Below are positions 1 to 4,677 of a DNA stretch of 5,069 nucleotides, in pieces (the stretch's first letter is position 1; the number at the start of each line of letters is the position of its first letter). Under the pieces are notes generated by a model. The model searched no databases and had not been told where the DNA came from. It saw only the letters and a program-made list of their open reading frames with translations. The position numbers were made by a program, and so were the translations under genes. Source of the stretch: Candidatus Eisenbergiella stercorigallinarum (lineage in GTDB: Bacteria; Bacillota; Clostridia; Lachnospirales; Lachnospiraceae); NCBI GenBank assembly GCA_019120525.1, contig DWUW01000153.1:1-5069 (forward strand), in the 5' to 3' direction.

Positions 1-16
1 CAGATGGGAGGAAACT

Positions 17-1273
17 ATGGGCTTCGGGAAAGAAAAAGGATGCGGAAAATGGATGAGTCCGTATATCGGGACGCTCCTGGCGGTGATCGTCTTTGGCTGT
101 TTTTTCGGCGTTTACAGTATCCTGGCGGAAGCCAGGGACGCGGCCGCGGAAGAAAACCTGAGCCTGAAGGAAGAAACCGGCGGCTGCGCGGACGCCGTGA
201 GCCTGGAGGAAGAGATTGCCGGCTGTGTGGACGCCATGAGCCTGGAGGAAAAGGTGGCGGGGCTGTTCATCATCACACCGGAGCAGCTCACCGGCGTGGA
301 AACAGCGATCCGGGCAGGGGACGTTACCAGACAAGCCCTGGAACATTATCCGGTGGGAGGGCTGGTGTATTTCGCAAAAAATATCCGCTCCCCTTCCCAA
401 TTGAAGGAAATGCTTTCCAATACGGCTTCTTACAGCAGATATCCGCTCTTTTTGGGCGTGGATGAGGAGGGCGGGACTGTTGCCCGGGTGGCAGACAGGC
501 TGGACCTGGAGAATGTGGGGAGTATGGCGGATATCGGGATGACAAAAGATGCTTCGAAAGCATATGAGGCTGGCGCGCGGATCGGGACTTACCTTAGGGA
601 ATACGGGTTCAATCTGGATTTCGCGCCGGTGGCGGATGTGCTGACGGATCCGGATAATACGGTGATCGGAAACCGTTCCTTTGGAAGCGACCCGGACGTT
701 GTTTCAAAGATGGTCGCCGCGGCAGTGAAGGGATTGCGGGAAAACGGAGTGAGCGCATGCGTCAAGCATTTTCCGGGACATGGAAATACCTCGGGGGACT
801 CCCATGACGGACAGGTGGAAACAGACAGGAGTTTCGGCCAGATGCGGGAAGCGGAATTCCTTCCTTTTTTGGCAGGGATCGAAGCCGGCGCGGATATGGT
901 GATGGCAGGGCATATTTCAGCCCCCGGCCTGACCGGCGGGGACATGCTTCCCGCGTCTGTGAATGAAGAAATCATTACGGGGATCCTGCGGGAGGAACTC
1001 GGCTATCAGGGGATCGTGATCACAGACGCCATGAATATGTCGGCTATTACCCGATATTATACGGCGGATGAGGCGGCGGTCATGGCACTGAAGGCCGGCG
1101 TGGATATGATCCTGATGCCGGAGGATTTTGTCAGGGCATACGAGGGAGTGCTTGAGGCTGTCCGCAGCGGGACGATCGATGAGGCGAGGATCGAGGATTC
1201 CCTGAAGCGGATTTATCGGGTAAAGTATGCCCAGACAGCGGCATGGACGGAGGACATGGGGAGAATCGGATGA
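17..1273 (+). CDS. nagZ: Beta-N-acetylhexosaminidase, glycoside hydrolase family 3 (NagZ type), exported or membrane-anchored
   Basis: Predicted to remove terminal N-acetylglucosamine from peptidoglycan fragments outside the membrane, in wall turnover or recycling. The 418-residue protein has a hydrophobic segment at about residues 16-37 after a basic start, a linker with a 13-residue repeat (49-74), and one GH3 barrel domain from about residue 75 to 405. Family motifs are visible: DEEGG at 149-153 with R157, NRSFG at 219-223, KHFPGHG at 250-256 followed by D261-S-H263 (the Asp-His dyad that acts as general acid/base in NagZ enzymes), and TDAMNM with D337 as the likely nucleophile. There is no second GH3 C-terminal domain, as expected for single-domain NagZ. 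The start is chosen because GGGAGG at 6-11 sits 5 bases before the ATG. The segment also loosely fits a lipobox ending at C28, so anchor versus lipoprotein is open. No terminator separates it from the tRNA unit. Family is certain; the exact substrate is inferred. Confidence 0.93.
   Translation: MGFGKEKGCGKWMSPYIGTLLAVIVFGCFFGVYSILAEARDAAAEENLSLKEETGGCADAVSLEEEIAGCVDAMSLEEKVAGLFIITPEQLTGVETAIRAGDVTRQALEHYPVGGLVYFAKNIRSPSQLKEMLSNTASYSRYPLFLGVDEEGGTVARVADRLDLENVGSMADIGMTKDASKAYEAGARIGTYLREYGFNLDFAPVADVLTDPDNTVIGNRSFGSDPDVVSKMVAAAVKGLRENGVSACVKHFPGHGNTSGDSHDGQVETDRSFGQMREAEFLPFLAGIEAGADMVMAGHISAPGLTGGDMLPASVNEEIITGILREELGYQGIVITDAMNMSAITRYYTADEAAVMALKAGVDMILMPEDFVRAYEGVLEAVRSGTIDEARIEDSLKRIYRVKYAQTAAWTEDMGRIG
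160..255 (+). repeat. 39-bp tandem repeat inside the NagZ-like gene, two copies plus a partial third
   Basis: Units begin with GAGCCTG at 160, 199 and 238, exactly 39 bases apart, so the reading frame is kept. In the protein they read SLKEETGGCADAV (49-61), SLEEEIAGCVDAM (62-74) and SLEEKVAGLF (75-84). The third copy is the normal start of the GH3 domain, so the first two look like degenerate duplications of the domain edge. They lie in the linker after the membrane segment, and each carries one cysteine (C57, C70). Confidence 0.85.
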
Positions 1274-1289
1274 ATCGCGGAAAAAACTG

Positions 1290-1318
1290 TTGACAATCCT
1301 GTAAAGTTCATGTATAGT
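1290..1318 (+). promoter_or_regulatory. Promoter of tRNA-Gly
   Basis: A perfect -35 box TTGACA (1290-1295) is followed by 17 bases and a -10 box TATAGT (1313-1318), five of six matching consensus. Predicted transcription start is near 1325, giving a leader of about 34 bases before the tRNA. The -35 box begins 17 bases after the stop codon of the preceding gene. A strong vegetative-type promoter fits a stable RNA gene. Confidence 0.85.
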
Positions 1319-1325
1319 AATACTT

Positions 1326-1347
1326 GCCCGTCGGGAAGACGGCGGGC
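1326..1347 (+). other. Stem-loop in the tRNA-Gly precursor leader
   Basis: GCCCG at 1326-1330 pairs with CGGGC at 1343-1347. An alternative fold pairs GCCC with GGGC and GTC (1330-1332) with GAC (1338-1340), leaving a three-base bulge. It starts almost at the predicted transcript 5' end and stops 11 bases before the mature tRNA. No T-run follows, so it is not an intrinsic terminator. Its role is unknown; it may simply be leader removed by RNase P. Confidence 0.5.
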
Positions 1348-1358
1348 AGCATACAGAT

Positions 1359-1431
1359 GCGATAGTGGCGTAGTTGGTAACGCGCGACCTTGCCAAGGTC
1401 GAGACCGCGGGTTCGAGCCCCGTCTATCGCT
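1359..1431 (+). tRNA. tRNA-Gly (anticodon GCC)
   Basis: A 73-base cloverleaf can be folded by hand. The acceptor stem GCGATAG (1359-1365) pairs perfectly with CTATCGC (1424-1430), and the discriminator base is T1431, typical of glycine tRNAs. The D stem is GCGT/ACGC (1368-1371 with 1380-1383). The anticodon stem is CGACC/GGTCG (1385-1389 with 1397-1401), with loop TTGCCAA and anticodon GCC at 1392-1394, reading GGC and GGT. The T stem GCGGG/CCCGT has one G-T pair, and the T loop is TTCGAGC. CCA is not encoded, so it must be added by nucleotidyltransferase. It has its own promoter upstream and terminator downstream, so it is a single-gene unit. Confidence 0.97.
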
Positions 1432-1443
1432 CTCACTTTTAAG

Positions 1444-1480
1444 GAAGAAGTCCAGTAAATACGGGGCTTCTTCTTTTTTT
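1444..1480 (+). terminator. Intrinsic terminator after tRNA-Gly
   Basis: GAAGAAGTCC (1444-1453) pairs with GGGCTTCTTC (1464-1473), ten base pairs with one T-G wobble and a ten-base loop, directly followed by seven T (1474-1480). It lies 12 bases past the tRNA 3' end. Because no terminator is seen after the NagZ-like gene, it probably also ends any read-through from that gene. Confidence 0.92.
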
Positions 1481-1502
1481 CTCCGGCCGGGAACTGATTA
1501 CA

Positions 1503-1523
1503 GGGAATACAGCGGGAATACAG
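1503..1523. repeat. Direct repeat of GGGAATACAG, 11-bp spacing, upstream of the LCP gene
   Basis: Two exact 10-base copies occur at 1503-1512 and 1514-1523, one base apart, so the repeat distance is 11 bases (about one helical turn). They lie roughly 75-95 bases before the predicted LCP transcription start, where an activator could bind. A second small tandem repeat, AATTCTT twice, follows at 1538-1551 in an AT-rich patch. The rest of 1481-1569 shows no gene. A regulatory role is only inferred. Confidence 0.5.
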
Positions 1524-1581
1524 GCGGCTTCCGGGCCAATTCTTAATTCTTTCTGAAGCGTGCTCTCTTTTGACATGTTTG

Positions 1582-1590
1582 TGATATACT
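1582..1590 (+). promoter_or_regulatory. Probable extended -10 promoter of the LCP gene
   Basis: TGATATACT gives a -10 box TATACT (1585-1590) preceded by the TGn extension (1582-1584). No good -35 lies at 16-18 bases; the only TTGACA nearby (1570-1575) is just 9 bases upstream, too close to pair with it. The predicted start near 1597 leaves a 5' untranslated region of about 64 bases. The call rests on the extended -10 and on its position between the tRNA terminator and the gene. Confidence 0.6.
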
Positions 1591-1627
1591 GAAATCTGTA
1601 TGAAAGCGACTGCAGACAGGAGACTGA

Positions 1628-1643
1628 AGGGAATCCATTCCCT
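1628..1643. repeat. Perfect inverted repeat just before the LCP ribosome binding site
   Basis: AGGGAATCCATTCCCT is a full palindrome: seven-base arms around CC. As RNA it can form a six-pair hairpin with loop TCCA. It ends one base before the AAAAGGAG Shine-Dalgarno (1644-1651). It could be an operator, an mRNA hairpin affecting initiation, or chance. Confidence 0.5.
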
Positions 1644-1660
1644 AAAAGGAGCAGGAACAG

Positions 1661-2860
1661 ATGAGACAGAGGACGGAAAAAACGGATTATAACAATAATA
1701 TGGAAAAGACGGATAACGAGATGGAACAGATCCAAAAGGGGCTGGAACACTTTCTGGAGAGTGAAGTAGACGGCATGGAGCTCCGGGAAGGACCGGAGGA
1801 AGAAGTGGAGCCGGAGGAAGAAGAAATAGAGCCCGGGGAGGAAAGAGAAGGGGAGATGAAAAAGGAAAAAAGGGATCGGGAAGAACAGGAGGACAGAAGG
1901 AAGAGGGGCGGAGGGAGAACGAAACGTTCTGGCCTGAAAAAATTCCTTGTATTTCTTGCCGTTGTGATTGCGTTGTTTTTCGCGGGACTGTATATTGCCG
2001 TTGGAGCCGTATATGACAGGATGAACAGCGTACAGGAGGGAAGTATGAAGGGGCCGCTGAAGAAGGATGGAGTGACAAGCATGCTCCTGATCGGGAGCGA
2101 TTCCAGGACTGCCGGGACGGAAGGAAGGTCGGACGCGATGATCTTAATCACCATCAGCGACCGGACGAAGACCGTACATATGACTTCCCTTCTGCGGGAT
2201 ATGTATGTGGATATTCCGGGACATGACGGGAACCGGCTGAATGCGGCATATGCTTATGGCGGTCCGGAACTTCTGATGGAAACGGTCAACCAGAATTTCG
2301 GCACGGAGGTTTATCATTATGCTGTGGTGAATTTTGAGGCCTTTGCCGGGCTGGTGGACGCGGTGGGCGGCGTGGAGCTGGAGCTGACGGCCGAAGAGGT
2401 ACAGTGGGTGAACGCCTATCTGAACGAGTATAATGAGCTGCGGGGGATGCCGATGGAGACGGACTATCTGGATACTTCCCTTTCCGGGAATATCCACCTG
2501 AACGGGGCGCAGGCTCTGGCATACTGCAGAAACCGGTATATCGGGACGGATTTCGCCAGGACGCAGCGGCAGAGAAATGTGCTTTCTGCCGTGATGAAAA
2601 AGCTTCCCTCTGCTCTGCTGACCAATCCGGGAGGGCTGGTAAACGGCCTGTTCCCGAATCTGACTACCAACCTGACGCGGGGAGAATGCATGCGGCTTAT
2701 GCTGATGGCAGGAAAGCTTCTTTCTTATGATCTTGTGCAGGACAGTCTGCCCCTGGACGGCACTTATTCCAATGCGACGATCCGGGAAATGGCTGTGCTT
2801 CAGGTGGATTTTGAGCAAAACCGGGCGTATATCAGGAAAGAGATCTATGGGGAAGAATAG
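1661..2860 (+). CDS. LytR-CpsA-Psr (LCP) family cell-wall glycopolymer ligase
   Basis: LCP enzymes transfer undecaprenyl-pyrophosphate-linked polymers such as teichoic acid or capsule onto peptidoglycan, outside the membrane. The 399-residue protein has a charged cytoplasmic tail (1-94) with a Glu/Pro-rich stretch (43-65) and a Lys/Arg-rich stretch (67-94), one membrane segment (about 95-117), then the LCP domain (about 139-310). Family motifs visible are LLIGSDSR (142-149), R156-S-D158, SLLRDMYVDIP with R179 and D180, a following RLNAAYAYGG, and near the end of the domain YCRNR (R290, R292) plus DFARTQRQR (297-305); these arginines and aspartates bind lipid pyrophosphate and Mg2+ in known LCP structures. 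The start at 1661 is supported by AAAAGGAG (1644-1651) nine bases upstream; an internal Met14 has no such site. It sits alone between terminators. The attached polymer cannot be told from the sequence, so no symbol is given. Confidence 0.95.
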   Translation: MRQRTEKTDYNNNMEKTDNEMEQIQKGLEHFLESEVDGMELREGPEEEVEPEEEEIEPGEEREGEMKKEKRDREEQEDRRKRGGGRTKRSGLKKFLVFLAVVIALFFAGLYIAVGAVYDRMNSVQEGSMKGPLKKDGVTSMLLIGSDSRTAGTEGRSDAMILITISDRTKTVHMTSLLRDMYVDIPGHDGNRLNAAYAYGGPELLMETVNQNFGTEVYHYAVVNFEAFAGLVDAVGGVELELTAEEVQWVNAYLNEYNELRGMPMETDYLDTSLSGNIHLNGAQALAYCRNRYIGTDFARTQRQRNVLSAVMKKLPSALLTNPGGLVNGLFPNLTTNLTRGECMRLMLMAGKLLSYDLVQDSLPLDGTYSNATIREMAVLQVDFEQNRAYIRKEIYGEE

Positions 2861-2862
2861 GA

Positions 2863-2895
2863 ATCGGATAGGGGAAGCTCCGCTCCCTGTCCGAT
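2863..2895 (+). other. Long hairpin right after the LCP gene, without U-tract
   Basis: ATCGGATAGGG (2863-2873) pairs with CCCTGTCCGAT (2885-2895), eleven pairs with one T-G wobble; inside it AGC (2876-2878) can pair with GCT (2882-2884). It begins two bases after the LCP stop codon. No T-run follows on either strand, so by itself it is a poor intrinsic terminator. It may protect the mRNA 3' end or assist the terminator 38 bases further on. Confidence 0.7.
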
Positions 2896-2929
2896 CGTGG
2901 CTGCCTGCGCGGAACCGCGACAAATAAAT

Positions 2930-2958
2930 TTGCCGCTGTCGTCATACCATGTTATACT
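2930..2958 (+). promoter_or_regulatory. Probable promoter of the beta-CASP nuclease and thyA operon
   Basis: TTGCCG (2930-2935; four of six -35 matches) is separated by 17 bases from TATACT (2953-2958; five of six), which also has the TGn extension at 2950-2952. An AT-rich patch (about 2921-2931) lies at and just upstream of the -35. The predicted start near 2965 leaves a leader of about 92 bases. The promoter lies inside the hairpin annotated at 2933-2982. Confidence 0.65.
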
Positions 2959-2982
2959 GGATGTGGACAGCGGTATTTTTTT
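2933..2982 (+). terminator. Intrinsic terminator for the LCP transcript, overlapping the next promoter
   Basis: CCGCTGTC (2933-2940) pairs exactly with GACAGCGG (2966-2973). Inside, CAT (2943-2945) pairs with ATG (2961-2963) and CCA (2947-2949) with TGG (2958-2960), leaving an eight-base loop. A T-rich run TATTTTTTT (2974-2982) follows at once. The stem and U-tract make this the likely end of LCP transcription. The inner stem is broken by a 2x2 mismatch and one bulged A. Confidence 0.75.
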
Positions 2983-2992
2983 CGGAAGGGGC

Positions 2993-3044
2993 GGACGAAG
3001 GCTGCGGACCTTTGTTCCGGAATGGAGCGCCGCCTGCGGCGGCG
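2993..3044 (+). promoter_or_regulatory. Two hairpins in the leader of the beta-CASP nuclease gene
   Basis: Hairpin one: GGACGAAGG (2993-3001) pairs with CCTTTGTTC (3009-3017), nine pairs including two G-T. Hairpin two: CGCCGCC (3028-3034) pairs with GGCGGCG (3038-3044), seven G-C pairs with a TGC loop. The second ends one base before the Shine-Dalgarno AAGGAGGG. Such a stem next to the ribosome binding site could influence translation or RNA stability. No known riboswitch class is recognised. Confidence 0.5.
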
Positions 3045-3045
3045 G

Positions 3046-3053
3046 AAGGAGGG
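3046..3053 (+). promoter_or_regulatory. Shine-Dalgarno site fixing the nuclease start at 3057
   Basis: AAGGAGGG at 3046-3053 is a near-perfect match to the 16S rRNA 3' end and lies three bases before the ATG at 3057, slightly close. It decides against an in-frame upstream ATG at 2949, which lies inside the terminator/promoter hairpin, has no ribosome binding site and would add 36 residues unlike the family. Confidence 0.85.
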
Positions 3054-3056
3054 AAA

Positions 3057-4664
3057 ATGAAGCTTGTTTTTGTCGGAGCGGACCATGAGGTGACGGGAAG
3101 CTGCCATTATCTGGAAGCGGCAGGGGTGCATATGTTGGTGGATAAGGGCATGGAGCAGGGGGTGAATCCCTTTGAGAGCGCTCCGCTTCCGGTGCCGGAG
3201 GCGCAGATCGACTATGTTTTTCTGACGCATGCCCATGTGGATCATTCGGGCATGCTGCCTCAGCTGTACGCGAGGGGGTTCCGGGGGCAGATCTTTGCGA
3301 CGCGGGCGACGGCGCAGCTGTGTGATATCATGCTCCGTGACTGTGCGCATATCCAGCAGCAGGAGGCGGAGTGGAAGAGCAGGAAAGCGAAGCGGCACGC
3401 AGGAGCGGAGGAATATGAGCCTCCCTATACGATGGAGGACGCGGAAGGAGCCATTTCCCTGCTGGTCCCCTGCGATTATCGGAAGGAGATCCGGGTCTGC
3501 GAAGGGGTGAAGATCCGGTTTACGGATATCGGGCATTTGCTCGGTTCCTCCAGCATCGAGGTATGGCTGAAGGAGAACGGCATCGAAAGGAAGCTGTGCT
3601 TCTCCGGAGATGTGGGAAACCGGAGCCAGCCGCTGATCCGCGATCCGCAGAAGACGGCGCGGGCGGATTATGTGATCGTGGAGTCCACCTATGGGGACCG
3701 GCTGCATGAGACGGAGCGTCCGGATTATGTGAAGGATTTTGCCGGGCTGATCCAGGAGACGCTTGACCGGGGCGGAAATGTGGTGATCCCCTCCTTTGCC
3801 GTGGGAAGGACCCAGGAGGTCCTGTACATCCTGAGAAAGATTAAGGAAGATGGCCTGGTGACCGGGCACGGGATCTTCCCGGTGTATGTGGACAGCCCGC
3901 TGGCTGTGGAGGCTACGGAAATCTTTGAACGAAACGTTTACGAATGTTTTGATAAAGAAGCGCTGGCTCTGGTAAATCAGGGGATCAACCCCCTTTCCTT
4001 CCCGGGGCTGAGGCTTTCCATCACCAGCGACGAGTCGAAGGCCATCAATTTTGACGAGACGCCGAAGGTGATCGTATCCGCGTCCGGCATGTGTGAGGCA
4101 GGCCGGATCCGCCATCACCTGAAGCACAATCTCTGGCGCCCGGAATGTACCGTGCTGTTTGTGGGCTATCAGTCTGTGGGCACGCTCGGACGCAAGATCC
4201 TGGAGGGCGCGCAGGAGGTGAAGCTGTTCGGGGAGACGGTGGATGTGAGAGCCTCCATCGTGGCCTTTAAGGGAATGAGCGGCCATGCGGATAAGAACGG
4301 TCTGATCGACTGGCTTTCCGGCTTTGAGGAGAAGCCGCGCCGGGTATTCGTGGTGCACGGGGAGGATTCGGTCTGCACGTCGTTTGCCAAGGAGCTGGAA
4401 AAGGAGCACGGCTACCGGGCGTACGCGCCCTACAGCGGCACCCGGTTCGATCTGATCAATAATGCCTTCGAATACGAGGCGGAGCCGGTATGGAAGGAAA
4501 AGGCCGTGAAGGCTCCTGCGGTGAAGAACAGCGTTTACGCAAGGCTCCTGGCGGCCGGCGAGCGTCTCATGGCGGTGATCCGGGACGTGAAAGGAATGGC
4601 GAACAAGGATCTGGCCCGGTTCGCGGATCAGATCAACGCGCTCTGTGACAAATGGCAAATGTGA
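3057..4664 (+). CDS. Metallo-beta-lactamase/beta-CASP family ribonuclease (YSH1/CPSF-like)
   Basis: Predicted zinc-dependent cytoplasmic nuclease that processes or degrades RNA. The family includes eukaryotic CPSF73 and the Thermus TTHA0252 endoribonuclease. The 535-residue protein shows all expected motifs: HAHVDH with H58, H60, D62 and H63; GHLLGSS with H160; SGDVGN with D185 (metal ligands); then the beta-CASP insertion starting near VESTYGD (209-214), including PSFAVGRTQE and VYVDSPLAV; SASGMCEAGR (341-350); SGHAD with H410; and VVHGED with H434. No catalytic residue appears missing. The last 70 or so residues, after the nuclease core, form a lysine/arginine-rich tail without a motif I recognise. 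It is not RNase J, which has a different length and C-terminal domain. The start is set by the Shine-Dalgarno at 3046-3053. It has its own likely promoter and a structured leader, and is followed after 13 bases by thyA. RNA as substrate is inferred from the family. Confidence 0.93.
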   Translation: MKLVFVGADHEVTGSCHYLEAAGVHMLVDKGMEQGVNPFESAPLPVPEAQIDYVFLTHAHVDHSGMLPQLYARGFRGQIFATRATAQLCDIMLRDCAHIQQQEAEWKSRKAKRHAGAEEYEPPYTMEDAEGAISLLVPCDYRKEIRVCEGVKIRFTDIGHLLGSSSIEVWLKENGIERKLCFSGDVGNRSQPLIRDPQKTARADYVIVESTYGDRLHETERPDYVKDFAGLIQETLDRGGNVVIPSFAVGRTQEVLYILRKIKEDGLVTGHGIFPVYVDSPLAVEATEIFERNVYECFDKEALALVNQGINPLSFPGLRLSITSDESKAINFDETPKVIVSASGMCEAGRIRHHLKHNLWRPECTVLFVGYQSVGTLGRKILEGAQEVKLFGETVDVRASIVAFKGMSGHADKNGLIDWLSGFEEKPRRVFVVHGEDSVCTSFAKELEKEHGYRAYAPYSGTRFDLINNAFEYEAEPVWKEKAVKAPAVKNSVYARLLAAGERLMAVIRDVKGMANKDLARFADQINALCDKWQM

Positions 4665-4677
4665 AAAGAGGATAACA

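Noticed and set aside
160..255. 39-bp tandem repeat as a CRISPR or other array
   Set aside because: Units are adjacent without spacers, diverged, in frame within a coding region, and only two to three in number.
4..465. 153-codon plus-strand frame overlapping the start of the NagZ-like gene
   Set aside because: Gly/Arg-rich low-complexity translation in another frame of a clear GH3 gene.
1359..1560. tRNA-Gly as an integration site for a mobile element
   Set aside because: No integrase, no duplicated tRNA 3' end and no change of base composition are visible downstream.
1481..1569. Possible small gene or RNA between the tRNA terminator and the LCP promoter
   Set aside because: No start codon with a ribosome binding site, and no convincing long stem; only short direct repeats and an AT-rich patch are present.
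1308..2078. 256-codon minus-strand open frame across the tRNA and the start of the LCP gene
   Set aside because: It runs through the tRNA and its terminator, and its Pro/Ser/Phe-rich stretches are just the reverse of the Glu-rich LCP tail.
2949..3056. Upstream in-frame ATG at 2949 for the nuclease
   Set aside because: It overlaps the terminator/promoter hairpin, lies upstream of the predicted transcript start, lacks a Shine-Dalgarno, and adds residues unlike the family; the ATG at 3057 has a strong site.
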